Program-made: the position numbers and the translations under genes | The notes under the pieces: generated by a model | What the model saw: the letters and a program-made list of their open reading frames with translations, nothing else | What the model was told of the DNA's origin: nothing | Database searches by the model: none | Shown here: in pieces, positions 1 to 8,898 of the stretch | Layout of the letters: every line of letters begins with the position of its first letter | How positions within the stretch are numbered: position 1 is the first letter of the stretch | Origin: Pseudoalteromonas ostreae | GTDB lineage: Bacteria; Pseudomonadota; Gammaproteobacteria; Enterobacterales; Alteromonadaceae | Reading direction: 5' to 3' | Length of the DNA stretch: 64,000 bases | NCBI RefSeq assembly: GCF_018069805.1 | Contig: NZ_JAGPYN010000007.1 | Coordinates: forward strand, 1 to 64,000

Positions 1-4
1 GGTT

Positions 5-256
5 TTAACTATTTGTGAATTCCATTCTTTCTATTTCACTCTCTAGCTCTTTTATTCGGTTTAATTGCTCTAACTCTGATTTACTAATAATTAACTTTTT
101 AAAACGCAAAGTTGCATATAAAGCACAAATTATAGGTATACCGTATAGTCCAAACAACCCAGTTTCTATCCGTTGCTCTAGAATGAATGAGAAAGAGAAT
201 ATTATAAGAACAATAGTCCCCAAACACGATGTGAAATATCCGTAAAACTTGAACAT
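5..256 (-). CDS. small two-helix membrane protein, hypothetical
   Basis: No family is recognised. The 83-residue product begins MFKFYGYFTS, has two hydrophobic segments (about residues 5-27 and 33-50) and a short charged C-terminal helix rich in Glu/Leu that looks like a coiled coil. The frame is open for 18 more codons upstream, but I chose the ATG at 254-256 because AGGAG lies five bases before it, whereas the first ATG lacks such a site. It stands alone on the minus strand. Role unknown; probably inner membrane. Confidence 0.55.
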   Translation of the reverse strand: MFKFYGYFTSCLGTIVLIIFSFSFILEQRIETGLFGLYGIPIICALYATLRFKKLIISKSELEQLNRIKELESEIERMEFTNS

Positions 257-413
257 GTGAACTCCTTTTGATTTGAAACCTAACAATTTAATAGTGCGCT
301 CATCGCGCATATTTCTGCCGACTCCCCGCTCATTTATCTACTTTATATAGTTTTAACAAATTACCTAAGGCATTACTATCACTAAGTTTTCTAAATTTTT
401 TAGGTAAAGTTAA

Positions 414-632
414 ATGAACCAATATGCGGGCAGCGCTCATTTTCATAAATATATGCGCAAAGAGCAGTTTAACCAATCAATTAACGACGATATTCAGCCA
501 ATCTCAATGACCGCTTATCGCTCTAAGCCGTCATTCAGTTTTAATCATTCATCGTTGGGTTTCGTTGCTCTCAACCCAGCCTACGGTGGTGAATTAAACG
601 CCGAGTTACTTGTTGGGGTGCCTAGCGCCTAG
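414..632 (+). CDS. possible small ORF, hypothetical
   Basis: A 72-residue reading frame with an AGG about ten bases before its ATG. It has no signal peptide, membrane segment or recognisable motif. Its C-terminal half (around LNPAYGGELNAELLVG) resembles chance translations of intergenic repeats that I recall in this order. It could equally be noncoding. Included as weak support only. Confidence 0.25.
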   Translation: MNQYAGSAHFHKYMRKEQFNQSINDDIQPISMTAYRSKPSFSFNHSSLGFVALNPAYGGELNAELLVGVPSA

Positions 633-649
633 TACCTTTCTTTTAATGC

Positions 650-970
650 TTAATGCCTCGCTTGTAAGCAATTAAGCCACTCATCAGGTTCCGCCAAAAT
701 GAATTCCAGATGGTGGTTTTCTTTAGTGGTTATTTTAATCCCTGATGTTGTGATAGGGATTAAACCGCCGGCTTTAGCTGCGCATTTTTCGACATGGGAA
801 ATGTTATTAAGTTTGATGGCATAACAACCCAAGTTAAGTTGTTTATTGAGGGCTTCAAAATGCAGCAGGTTATCAGTAAGAGTAAGGCGGCCATCAGCTT
901 TAGCAACACCCAGTTGTAATGTTGCATAACAACGTTTTAGTTGGGTGTTTTTAGATTGTGTAGCGCTCAT
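650..970 (-). CDS. GRAM/PH-like domain protein
   Basis: A 106-residue soluble protein with no signal peptide. A beta-rich body (strands such as GRLTLTDNLLHFEA, GCYAIKLNNISHVEK, SGIKITTKENHHLEFIL) followed by a C-terminal amphipathic helix (DEWLNCLQ) is the pattern of GRAM/PH-like folds, which in bacteria are of unknown ligand. A GGA lies about nine bases before the ATG. Convergent with nothing obvious; probably monocistronic. The domain call is by eye and would need a profile search. Confidence 0.6.
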   Translation of the reverse strand: MSATQSKNTQLKRCYATLQLGVAKADGRLTLTDNLLHFEALNKQLNLGCYAIKLNNISHVEKCAAKAGGLIPITTSGIKITTKENHHLEFILAEPDEWLNCLQARH

Positions 971-1072
971 TATTCATTCCATCGATTTTTTATTTTATTG
1001 AGTGTATGTTGCTAAATTAAATGTGTCAATTATGTAAAATAAATGTTTTAAATTGTTTTTTCAAACAGTGTT

Positions 1073-1498
1073 TTACAGAAAGTTTTTAGCGCGGTGGTGC
1101 ATTTTTTGTTGTTTATTAACAAGTACAAAAGCAGCCACGACTAATACCATTTGAGTGGCTAGCGCGCACAGCGTTAACATCAAATCCATACGGTTATCAG
1201 CGCGTTGCACTAAGCTTAATTCGATAAACCATGCTATGGCGAGCATTAAAACAAGTGAGCCATGTAAATAACGTTGCAGAGTTATTTTAAACTGAAGGTG
1301 CTTCCATTGACTAAATATAAGCAGCGCTAAGCTAATTAATGGGATCAAAAATAGGCTAATAAATGCAATGACTAAAAGTGGTTGCCATGTGCTATTTGTC
1401 AGTTGCGTGGTATTTATAAAGTAATCATTACAACCCGTTAAAAGTGTAAAACAAAAAAGAAGGCTAATTAATTTTATTGGCAATGTTGTTATCGTCAT
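1073..1498 (-). CDS. predicted membrane lipoprotein, hypothetical
   Basis: A 141-residue protein whose N-terminus is a lipoprotein-type signal ending in the lipobox LLTGC (Cys23). Three further hydrophobic segments follow (about residues 40-63, 78-95 and 105-125), and the tail is basic (KQQKMHHRAKNF). A lipidated Cys followed by transmembrane helices is unusual; alternatively the first segment is just another membrane helix. It sits downstream of recN where E. coli has bamE, but it is not BamE. Function unknown. Confidence 0.6.
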   Translation of the reverse strand: MTITTLPIKLISLLFCFTLLTGCNDYFINTTQLTNSTWQPLLVIAFISLFLIPLISLALLIFSQWKHLQFKITLQRYLHGSLVLMLAIAWFIELSLVQRADNRMDLMLTLCALATQMVLVVAAFVLVNKQQKMHHRAKNFL

Positions 1499-1607
1499 GA
1501 TTTATATGTGTTCTATTGTTAGTTATTAAGCCTTGCTTTATATCAGTAAGGCTTAATGGGTGGTTGTATTTAAAAATAGTTTAAACGTAGGTGTTGTTTT
1601 AGCTTAA

Positions 1608-3281
1608 TTAAGCATGCGCCATAATTAACTCTTTTGCGTTAGCTTTGGCTGTTTTACTGATGTTATCACCACCAAGTAAACGGGCAATTTCATCAATACG
1701 GCCATGTTTACTGAGTGGCAACATTTTTGTAAAGGTTTCGCCATTGGCAATTTCTTTGGCCACAAAAAACTGCTGATGCCCCGAGCTGGCCACTTGTGGT
1801 AAATGGGTTACACAAATAACCTGAGTTGATTTACCTAATTGACGTAAAAGCTTGCCTACAGCTGCTGCAGTTGGTCCAGAAATACCTACATCCACTTCAT
1901 CAAAAATAAGCGTAGGAGTCGTGACTTTTTGCGCAATAATAACTTGTATCGCTAAACTTATACGCGACAGCTCACCGCCAGAGGCGACTTTAGACAGTGG
2001 TTGTAATGGCTGCCCGGGGTTGGTTGATACTAAAAACGCTACATTATCAAAACCTAGGCTGTTTGGTGCTTTTTCAGGTTGTGGTGTAAGGGCGATTTCA
2101 AACACACCATTTTCCATTGATAAATGCGCCATGCTTGCACTGATCAATGTATTTAATGTCTGCGCGGCCTCATGACGGCTTTCGCTTAGGGTTTGCGCAG
2201 CTTGCTGATAAGTTGCTAATGCTTGGTTAATTTCACCTTCAAGTTGCGTTAAACGGGTCGAGTTATTACTAATCGACTCAAGTTCTTGTGTGATACTTTG
2301 GTGAAACTCAACTAAGTCTTCTGGTTTAATATGGTGTTTACGTGATAAATCCATCGCACCACTTAATCGTGTTTCAACGTCAATGAGTCTGCTCGGATCA
2401 AGTTCAGCTTGCTCTGCATAATTACGAATTTCACGACTCGCTTCCTCAACTTGCACAGCCGCTTCTTCGAGTAATGCAGCCACGCCAGCTAGGCTTTCAT
2501 CAAACCCGGCAAGCTCAGCAAATTGCTGCGCGCTATGTTGTAATAGGGAACAGGCATTTTGCTCGTCATTTTCGTATAAGCTTTGTAACTCACGTTGGCA
2601 TGCTTCAATAATAGTTTGGCTGTGGCTGAGCTTATAATGCTCGGCTTCAATTTGCGAAAATTCATCTGGTTGTAAAGCAAACTCATCAAGCTCAGCTACT
2701 TGGTACTCTAATAATTGCTTTTGCGCTGCTTGTTGCAACTGGGCTTGTTCGAGCGCGGTAAATTCTTTTTGTAAGTTTTGGCAATTACGATAATGCTGGC
2801 GCACTGCTTCAACCAGAGGTTGATGACCTGCATAAGCGTCTAATAGCTGGAGTTGATGTTCGCTTTTAAGCAAATATTGGTGAGCATGTTGACCATGAAT
2901 AGAGATCAAGTACTGACCGATTTCTTTTAGTTGGGCTGCAGTGACTGGGGTGCCATTAATATAACTTTTGCTGCGGCCATTTTTACACACCACACGACGA
3001 AGTAAGCACTCTTGCTCATCATTCGATAGCAAATGCTGTTCTAAAAACTGCTTAGCTAAGGGGAGGTTGGTTAAATCGAAGGTGGCGCATATTTCAGCGC
3101 GCTCAGAGCCTGGGCGAACAGCTGAGGCTTCGGCACGTTCACCCAAACATAAAGATAAGGCATCAATAGCAATAGATTTACCGGCACCTGTTTCACCCGT
3201 AATGGCTGTCATACCGCTTTGCCACTCGGTGCTTAAATTGCTTACAATTGCAAAATTTTTAATCTCTAACCCAGTTAACAT
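1608..3281 (-). CDS. recN: DNA repair protein RecN
   Basis: SMC-like ATPase that acts at double-strand breaks in recombinational repair. Visible are the Walker A GETGAGKS (residues 29-36), a long central coiled-coil rich in Gln/Glu, the ABC signature SGGELS (434-439) and Walker B LIFDEVD (Asp461-Glu462). At 557 residues it matches the family (about 553 in E. coli). A longer reading frame starts at 3302, but the ATG at 3281 aligns with the E. coli start and leaves room for a leader after the LexA box at 3307-3322. Synteny grpE/nadK/recN is as in E. coli. Confidence 0.96.
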   Translation of the reverse strand: MLTGLEIKNFAIVSNLSTEWQSGMTAITGETGAGKSIAIDALSLCLGERAEASAVRPGSERAEICATFDLTNLPLAKQFLEQHLLSNDEQECLLRRVVCKNGRSKSYINGTPVTAAQLKEIGQYLISIHGQHAHQYLLKSEHQLQLLDAYAGHQPLVEAVRQHYRNCQNLQKEFTALEQAQLQQAAQKQLLEYQVAELDEFALQPDEFSQIEAEHYKLSHSQTIIEACQRELQSLYENDEQNACSLLQHSAQQFAELAGFDESLAGVAALLEEAAVQVEEASREIRNYAEQAELDPSRLIDVETRLSGAMDLSRKHHIKPEDLVEFHQSITQELESISNNSTRLTQLEGEINQALATYQQAAQTLSESRHEAAQTLNTLISASMAHLSMENGVFEIALTPQPEKAPNSLGFDNVAFLVSTNPGQPLQPLSKVASGGELSRISLAIQVIIAQKVTTPTLIFDEVDVGISGPTAAAVGKLLRQLGKSTQVICVTHLPQVASSGHQQFFVAKEIANGETFTKMLPLSKHGRIDEIARLLGGDNISKTAKANAKELIMAHA

Positions 3282-3306
3282 ACTGTTCATCCATCCAGTC
3301 AATTAA

Positions 3307-3322
3307 CTGTTAATTTATACAG
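3307..3322 (-). promoter_or_regulatory. LexA (SOS) box upstream of recN
   Basis: The sequence is CTGT, eight bases TAATTTAT, then ACAG: an exact match to the gammaproteobacterial LexA consensus CTGT-N8-ACAG with an AT-rich core. It lies 26 bases upstream of the chosen recN start, the usual place for repression of this strongly SOS-induced gene. Confidence 0.85.
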
Positions 3323-3361
3323 TGTTTTGGTTTTTTGCAAATTAATTTTTAATGTCGCTGT

Positions 3362-3913
3362 CTAGTTTATTACTAACTCACTGGTTGATATCTCAAAATT
3401 ATTTTCAGGATCAACAGGTTTGGCATAATCTTCTGGATTCGCAGATAAACTATCAGTGCATAAAACTTTAATCATGGATGGTAAAAGTTCATGGTAAAAC
3501 GTTTTATTGTAAGCAACGCCGGCTATGGGTAATTCAGCCACAAAAAAATCTAAGCGTTCAGCTAGTGCATCTCGTTCACCTGTGACATAAGTTTTCGCCA
3601 ACTCACTGCTAATTGTGCTGATCAATGACTCGTTTATGCGTTCAAGATACAATAAGTTTTCGTCAGTATGGGGTTGTACAACAAAAAAATTACTGGCGAT
3701 TACTTGTATTCTTGGGATGTATTTAGGACGAATTATTTTTGCGTCGCAGTACTCATTTAATTTAATTTTTAACTGATGAGTTACTTCTTTAACGCGGTTA
3801 TTAAATAGCTTTTTTTGCGCTTCAAGCGCTTTTCGGCGATTATTTTCAATTACTAAATAACTGCCAAGCAGCGTTATTAATAATAATAAAGCAAAGAAAA
3901 CTACATACGTCAT
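3362..3913 (-). CDS. membrane-anchored hypothetical protein
   Basis: A 183-residue protein with one N-terminal membrane helix (residues 3-23, VVFFALLLLITLLGSYLVIE) followed by a basic helical stretch and a soluble domain that would face the cytoplasm because the flank after the helix is positive (NNRRKALEAQKK). No catalytic motif is seen and I do not recognise the family. It lies between nadK and recN on the same strand, so it may be cotranscribed with nadK. Function unknown. Confidence 0.65.
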   Translation of the reverse strand: MTYVVFFALLLLITLLGSYLVIENNRRKALEAQKKLFNNRVKEVTHQLKIKLNEYCDAKIIRPKYIPRIQVIASNFFVVQPHTDENLLYLERINESLISTISSELAKTYVTGERDALAERLDFFVAELPIAGVAYNKTFYHELLPSMIKVLCTDSLSANPEDYAKPVDPENNFEISTSELVIN

Positions 3914-3991
3914 TTCGGTTTGATTTCCCTTGAAAAGGTAATAAATGAATTCAGCTCATTTTGCTCTAAAGTCTGAATGAGCGCAATAAAA

Positions 3992-4876
3992 TTAATATAA
4001 ACGACTACCCCAGTTGAGCTTAGTGCGAAGTACATGATAGTAAGAGTAATCTTTGGGGTGGATCAGCCGCAGTTTCTTATCTGCTTTTTTAATTATCACT
4101 TCATCGCCAGGTAATACGGCAAGCACCACATGACTATCGCAACTGACTTGTAAGCTGTCGGTATTCTCTAAACTAAGTTTTAAACGTACTTCGTTATCGG
4201 CATCAACCACTAATGGTCGGCTTGATAATGTATGCGGAAACATCGGCACTAATGAGATGGCATTTAGCTCTGGAGTCAAAATGGGTCCACCTCCCGACAG
4301 TGAATAGGCTGTTGAACCAGTAGGAGTTGAGACAATTAAACCATCAGAGCGCTGCGAGAAAACAAAATCGTTATTAACGAAGGCTTCAAATTCAATCATA
4401 TGAGCGACTTTATCGGCGTGTAAAACGGCTTCATTCACTGCTGAGTTAGCACTTTTTAACTCGCCATGACGATACACTGCTACTTCTAGTAAAAAGCGTT
4501 TTTCTTCAAGATATTGACCGCTTAATACTTGTTCTAAACTAGCTTCAAAGCCTTCAGGGTTTAAATCTGTTAGGAAACCTAAATTGCCTCTGTTGACGCC
4601 TATAACAGCAACGTCAAATCGGGCTAATACCCTTGCTGCTCCCAGCATATTACCATCACCACCGACCACAATAGCGAGATCGGCACGTTCGCCAAGCTCA
4701 ACCAGTTTGACTAATTCTTCTTTGGGGACATTGGTTAATTGATGACCGGTTCTCTGCTCTAATAACACGTTAAATCCTAACGCATTTAAAAAAGTGTATA
4801 AGCGCTGTAAAGTTGCAGCTGCATTACTGTGATTGGGTTTGCCAATTAAACCTATGGTTTTAAACGGTGATTCCAT
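3992..4876 (-). CDS. nadK: NAD kinase
   Basis: ATP-dependent phosphorylation of NAD to NADP, cytoplasmic. The product (294 residues) shows the NAD kinase signature [15 protein letters not shown] (GGDG at 72-75), [12 protein letters not shown]-like [12 protein letters not shown], the NE motif (AVNEAVLH) and [11 protein letters not shown], and ends close to E. coli NadK. The open frame extends upstream to a TTG at 4927, but the ATG at 4876 ([12 protein letters not shown]) aligns with the E. coli N-terminus; no strong ribosome site is seen before either. Divergent from the HrcA-like gene, upstream of recN. Confidence 0.95.
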   Translation of the reverse strand: MESPFKTIGLIGKPNHSNAAATLQRLYTFLNALGFNVLLEQRTGHQLTNVPKEELVKLVELGERADLAIVVGGDGNMLGAARVLARFDVAVIGVNRGNLGFLTDLNPEGFEASLEQVLSGQYLEEKRFLLEVAVYRHGELKSANSAVNEAVLHADKVAHMIEFEAFVNNDFVFSQRSDGLIVSTPTGSTAYSLSGGGPILTPELNAISLVPMFPHTLSSRPLVVDADNEVRLKLSLENTDSLQVSCDSHVVLAVLPGDEVIIKKADKKLRLIHPKDYSYYHVLRTKLNWGSRLY

Positions 4877-4940
4877 GATAAACACATCAATAGTATTAAT
4901 ATCAGTAGAGTAACCCAAAAGTGACAAGTTTGAAAATAAC

Positions 4941-4969
4941 CTTGAAATAAACTCACTACGCCCCGATAT
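4941..4969 (+). promoter_or_regulatory. sigma-32 (RpoH) heat-shock promoter of the HrcA-like gene
   Basis: CTTGAAA (4941-4947), a 13-nt spacer, and CCCCGATAT (4961-4969) match the E. coli RpoH consensus (CTTGAAA, 11-16 nt, CCCCATNT). Transcription would start near 4975-4977, which argues for the downstream start codon at 4998 rather than the ATG at 4977. Confidence 0.82.
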
Positions 4970-4997
4970 CCCTACTATGCAGCAAGATGTAGATACT

Positions 4998-5942
4998 ATG
5001 AATTTAAACCCCCGAGATCAGCAAATATTTTCCGCCGTAATGAGCCTGTACTGTAATGGTGAAGGTCAACCTGTTGCGTCTAGCCGTATAGCTAAACAAA
5101 AAGGTATGGCCGTGTGCTCTGCAACAGTTAGAAATGCGATGTCGCGCCTAGAAAAAATAGGCCTGCTGTATTCACCGCATACCTCCGCTGGCCGGGTGCC
5201 TACCAATGCTGGGTTTGATTATTGGCTAAGTGAATTTTTCCCACTGTCGCAGATTGCGCAATATTGGCAGCCTGCCCAAGCGCAATTAGTCGAGATGGCG
5301 CATGGTATAAGCCAACGTTATCAAGTGTGTTGCTGCGTTGGTCTGCCGCAAGTAAGTTCTCAACACGTTTTTAGAGTTGAAGTGTTGGATTTTGATAGTA
5401 ACGATTGGCTTATTTTACTGTTAGATAGAGCAGGGCAAAGCCATAACATTTGTATTCATAAGCCAGATGATGCGTCTGACACCGTACGTTATCAATTCGC
5501 TACTTGGCTTAATACTGTATTCAGTCAGCAAACTTTAATGGAAGGCTTGTACCGTATGCAAGCAATGGCAAATACAGCACCACGAAATTGTCATGATTCG
5601 TTAAATCAATGGACCCGTGAGCTGAGCCATAAATTAGGCTCAGATAACAGTATCGTGGTCGGCGAAAATTATCTATATCGGCAAATTGATTGTGAACAAA
5701 GCTTAAATATTGGTGTCTCATTTTTGAACTTTGTAGAAGATAAGTTAGCTTTTAAAAATGGTGTGTCGGTTTTAAATACGTCACAATTGCCATTTACTGA
5801 TTGCGACGAATTGATGGTGATCAGCGTGCCGTATTTTCAAAATCAAGAATATCAAAGTCGTTTTTGTGTAATTTGTCCTAAATCGGCGCAAATTGAAGCA
5901 ATCATTCAAGAATTTAAATTAATCGAGTCATCTGGCTCTTGA
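4998..5942 (+). CDS. hrcA: HrcA-like heat-shock transcription regulator
   Basis: N-terminal winged helix of the HrcA family: QPVASSRIA and [20 protein letters not shown] followed by [17 protein letters not shown] (residues 25-78). The remaining 235 residues would be the GAF-like sensor and dimer region but look diverged. HrcA normally represses groE/dnaK by binding CIRCE inverted repeats; I see no CIRCE (TTAGCACTC-N9-GAGTGCTAA) near this gene or grpE, so the target is unclear. Start at 4998 chosen because the RpoH promoter leaves no leader for the ATG at 4977. Its stop codon lies inside the grpE promoter. Length 314 against about 345 for typical HrcA. Confidence 0.78.
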   Translation: MNLNPRDQQIFSAVMSLYCNGEGQPVASSRIAKQKGMAVCSATVRNAMSRLEKIGLLYSPHTSAGRVPTNAGFDYWLSEFFPLSQIAQYWQPAQAQLVEMAHGISQRYQVCCCVGLPQVSSQHVFRVEVLDFDSNDWLILLLDRAGQSHNICIHKPDDASDTVRYQFATWLNTVFSQQTLMEGLYRMQAMANTAPRNCHDSLNQWTRELSHKLGSDNSIVVGENYLYRQIDCEQSLNIGVSFLNFVEDKLAFKNGVSVLNTSQLPFTDCDELMVISVPYFQNQEYQSRFCVICPKSAQIEAIIQEFKLIESSGS

Positions 5943-5966
5943 ATCTTTTGATTCAATCCCCATAAT
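5938..5966 (+). promoter_or_regulatory. sigma-32 (RpoH) heat-shock promoter of grpE
   Basis: CTTGAAT (5938-5944), 13-nt spacer, CCCCATAAT (5958-5966). It differs from the consensus -35 at one base and has the same spacer length as the promoter at 4941. The -35 element contains the TGA stop of the HrcA-like gene. grpE is a classic RpoH target. Confidence 0.82.
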
Positions 5967-6000
5967 TACCGCAATTGAAAAGTATTGGAGCATTTAAATT

Positions 6001-6609
6001 ATGTCTGAGCAGACAAAATCACCAGAGCAAGAAGTTGAATTAAACGAAGAACTAGAGCAAATGCAAGCAGACGTTGAAGCGGCTGTAGAAGCGGCTGACA
6101 CGCACGAAAGCGAAGAAGTTAGCCCTGAAGCTGAAATTGCTATGCTTTATGCTGAGCTTGAAGATGCGAAACAAACGATCGCAAACCAAAAAGATAGCGT
6201 AGTACGTGCCGCTGCAGACGTTGATAATATTCGTCGCCGTGCTGCACAAGATGTAGAAAAAGCGCATAAATTTGCACTTGAAAAGTTCGCTAACGAATTA
6301 TTACCTGTTATTGATAATCTAGAACGTGCTATTGAGTTCTCAGACAAAGAAAACGAAACCTTAAAGCCATTGCTTGAAGGGATTGATATGACAGTTAAGA
6401 GCTTTAACGATGCGGTTGCAAAATTTGGTGTTGAAATTGTTAACCCACAAGGTGAGCAGTTTAATCCTGAATTCCACCAAGCAATGTCGATTCAACCAAG
6501 CAATGATGTAACACCTAACACTGTATTAGCAGTGATGCAAAAAGGGTATACATTAAATGGTCGTTTATTACGCCCTGCAATGGTGATGGTATCTAAAGCA
6601 GCTGAATAA
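6001..6609 (+). CDS. grpE: nucleotide exchange factor GrpE
   Basis: Cochaperone that releases ADP from DnaK. The 202-residue protein has an acidic N-terminal tail, a long alpha-helix/coiled coil (about 40-105, with [20 protein letters not shown]), and the C-terminal beta-wing ending in the family signature ([26 protein letters not shown] in shortened form: [14 protein letters not shown]). GGAG stands about ten bases before the ATG. It has its own RpoH promoter and ends at a bidirectional terminator; dnaK and dnaJ are not next to it. Confidence 0.97.
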   Translation: MSEQTKSPEQEVELNEELEQMQADVEAAVEAADTHESEEVSPEAEIAMLYAELEDAKQTIANQKDSVVRAAADVDNIRRRAAQDVEKAHKFALEKFANELLPVIDNLERAIEFSDKENETLKPLLEGIDMTVKSFNDAVAKFGVEIVNPQGEQFNPEFHQAMSIQPSNDVTPNTVLAVMQKGYTLNGRLLRPAMVMVSKAAE

Positions 6610-6628
6610 ATAAGTCGCTTAGTAAAAA

Positions 6629-6658
6629 AATGCCCGTTAACTACGGGCATTTTTTTTA
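6629..6658. terminator. bidirectional rho-independent terminator, grpE / MFS exporter
   Basis: Stem AATGCCCG / CGGGCATT (6629-6636 and 6644-6651) around a seven-base loop, with A-run on the left and T-run on the right, so it can serve both converging genes. The stop codon of the MFS gene lies in the loop. Confidence 0.85.
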
Positions 6659-7836
6659 TTTCTAGCTCGGTGCCAAAGCTGGGCTATTAGTGTTAATACT
6701 AATGCGCTGAACATTAAGCTTGAAAATGGTACCGCACTTTGTGCATGCATTAAGGCTAAAATTGGACCGACTAACGCACCACTGCCAAAGCGTAATGTAC
6801 CAATAACCGCCGTAGCGGTGCCAGAACGCTCTTCAAACTGCATTAAGATCAATGCATCAGCATTACTAGCGGTAATCCCTAAACTCATCATTAGAGGAGC
6901 AATAGCTGCAACAATAAAATACAGCGATAGGTGTAATATGCTAAATGTGAGTAGGGCACTGCCAGCTACAAAGCCGACCGCTAATCCATAATACAGCATT
7001 TTTCGTGAACCAATACGTGGTACTAGGCGGGTATTTAAAAAGTTACCAAACATGAGCGCCATGACATTGAAAGCAAATAAAACACCAAATAATTGTTCTG
7101 ATACTTTAAAGTAATCAAGGTATACAAAGGGCACAGCGGTTAAAAAGCAAAAAAAGCCGAATGAGACAAACATTGAGCTGGCTATATCTGCTCGGGTATC
7201 TTTATTTTTAAATACGGTTTTATAGCTATCGAAAAATAGTGCAAAACCTTTCATCGGGCTTTTGAAAATAGGGATATCGATTAAGTATATTTGTACCAAG
7301 GCTAAAATAACAAAGCTGTAACTGGCCAGTACTAAAAAGATTGTTTGCCAGTGAGATAAGCCCATGATCATTGATCCAACCGTTGGTGCGACTAAGGGCG
7401 CGACCATCATGATCATCGATACATACGACATTCCTTTAGCAGTATCTTGTTTATAAATATGACGAATTATCCCTGGCACCACAACGGTTGCAGCAGCACC
7501 TGTGAATGCTTGTACTCCCCGCAAAGCCCAAAATAGATGAATGTCATTACAAAAGGCTAACGCGACAGAGCTTAAGCCAAACAATGCTAAGCCGACCTTT
7601 GTTAACACGCGACGACCAATTTGATCTGCGATTGGGCCAAAAAATAGCATTCCCAGCGCATAGCCGGCTAAATATATGCTTAATGATATTTGTACATTAG
7701 GCATTGTAGTATTAAGGTCGTTAGCAATCACTAACATGGCCGGTAGATACATATCGATTGCCAATGGCGTAATTGCAACAATACTGGCGAGTAAAGGTAA
7801 TAGAATGCGTTTATTTAAAGAAACCGAGTCCTGCAT
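6637..7836 (-). CDS. Bcr/CflA family MFS drug exporter
   Basis: A 399-residue major facilitator with twelve predicted membrane helices, a proton-driven exporter of the Bcr/CflA (bicyclomycin/chloramphenicol resistance) branch. Typical are the start of helix 1 (TPLAIDMYLPAMLVIANDL), the helix 2-3 loop motif GPIADQIGRRVL, and helix 5 APTVGSMIM. The frame opens at a TTG (7854), but the ATG at 7836 has GGG seven bases upstream and gives the usual length. Substrate cannot be told from sequence. Convergent with grpE. Confidence 0.88.
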   Translation of the reverse strand: MQDSVSLNKRILLPLLASIVAITPLAIDMYLPAMLVIANDLNTTMPNVQISLSIYLAGYALGMLFFGPIADQIGRRVLTKVGLALFGLSSVALAFCNDIHLFWALRGVQAFTGAAATVVVPGIIRHIYKQDTAKGMSYVSMIMMVAPLVAPTVGSMIMGLSHWQTIFLVLASYSFVILALVQIYLIDIPIFKSPMKGFALFFDSYKTVFKNKDTRADIASSMFVSFGFFCFLTAVPFVYLDYFKVSEQLFGVLFAFNVMALMFGNFLNTRLVPRIGSRKMLYYGLAVGFVAGSALLTFSILHLSLYFIVAAIAPLMMSLGITASNADALILMQFEERSGTATAVIGTLRFGSGALVGPILALMHAQSAVPFSSLMFSALVLTLIAQLWHRARNKKNARS

Positions 7837-8028
7837 GACTAACCCATTAAACAAAAAGAGGCTGCTATTGTAACAGCGACAATTAGTCTTGGGTACTTAG
7901 TTTGCATGCTAACTATCGTCTTTAACAGCAATAGAACGCAACAGATGTTTTTAGTGGCAGTCGATATATTCAATTGCAGGCTGGTTTGCTATTCTAAGAA
8001 CAGTTAAATTGTTAGTTAAGAGAATACA

Positions 8029-8826
8029 ATGAAAAAATTAGTTTTGGCTGTGCTTGCCACCGCTGTATTAGCGGGTTGTAAAACATCACCAACAGGGCGC
8101 ACGCAAATTGCGCTTTATTCTGATCAACAAATGAGTCAGATGGGTCAGCAAAGCTTTGCTGATATGAAAAAGAATCAAAAAATTAATAATAATCCTCAAG
8201 TAAATGCGTATGTAAAGTGTATTGCTGACGATGTGATTGCAGTATTACCGCAACAGTACGCAACTCAGGCGTGGGAAGTGGTGGTATTTGAAGACGATTC
8301 AGCTAACGCGTTTGCATTACCCGGTGGCTATATTGGTGTGTACACAGGGTTGTTAAAAGTGGCTGAAAATCAAGATCAGCTAGCAACCGTTATCGGGCAC
8401 GAAGTAGGGCATGTCATTGCTGAGCACTCTAATGAACGTGTATCACAAAGTTCCTTGCTACAAACCGGTATGCAAGTGGGCAGTGCTGCACTTGAAATGG
8501 GCAATGTACAATATCGTAACGAAATTCTGCAAGGTCTTGGTTTAGGTGCGCAGTACGGCGTTATTTTACCATTTAGTCGCTCTCATGAATCTGAGGCTGA
8601 CCAAGTGGGTTTAGATTTAATGGCAAAAGCCGGATTTAATCCAAAAGAATCCGTAACACTTTGGCAGAATATGAGTAAAGCAGGCAGTGGTAATACACCT
8701 GAATTTATGTCTACTCACCCAGCACCTGCTAACCGCATTAAAGAGCTACAAGCAAAATTGCCACAAGCATTAAATAAGCAAAAAGCAGCAAAATCGGTGG
8801 GTAAAAATCCACAATGTAAGCTGTAA
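8029..8826 (+). CDS. M48-family zinc metalloprotease, lipoprotein
   Basis: Periplasmic or outer-membrane-attached protease of the peptidase M48 (Oma1/Ste24/LoiP-like) group. It has a lipoprotein signal with lipobox VLAGC (Cys16), the zinc site HEVGH (His124, His128; catalytic Glu125), the third ligand in ESEAD (Glu187), and the S-T-HP motif near the C-terminus (MSTHPAPANRI) typical of these proteases. Length 265 residues is usual. AAGAG lies about eight bases before the ATG. Probably involved in envelope protein quality control; substrate unknown. Followed by a strong terminator. Confidence 0.9.
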   Translation: MKKLVLAVLATAVLAGCKTSPTGRTQIALYSDQQMSQMGQQSFADMKKNQKINNNPQVNAYVKCIADDVIAVLPQQYATQAWEVVVFEDDSANAFALPGGYIGVYTGLLKVAENQDQLATVIGHEVGHVIAEHSNERVSQSSLLQTGMQVGSAALEMGNVQYRNEILQGLGLGAQYGVILPFSRSHESEADQVGLDLMAKAGFNPKESVTLWQNMSKAGSGNTPEFMSTHPAPANRIKELQAKLPQALNKQKAAKSVGKNPQCKL

Positions 8827-8847
8827 TACATTTTTTTAGTGATATAA

Positions 8848-8884
8848 AAAAAGCCTGTGAACTGATGTTCATAGGCTTTTTATT
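8848..8884. terminator. bidirectional rho-independent terminator, M48 protease / ald
   Basis: Stem AAAAAGCCTGTGAAC (8848-8862) pairs with GTTCATAGGCTTTTT (8867-8881) across a TGAT loop, one G-T wobble. A- and T-runs on the two sides suit both converging genes. Confidence 0.88.
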
Positions 8885-8898
8885 ATTTTAAACGCTAG

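Noticed and set aside
15-245. Plus-strand ORF of 76 residues at the left edge
   Set aside because: Antisense to the better minus-strand membrane-protein frame, which has a strong ribosome site.
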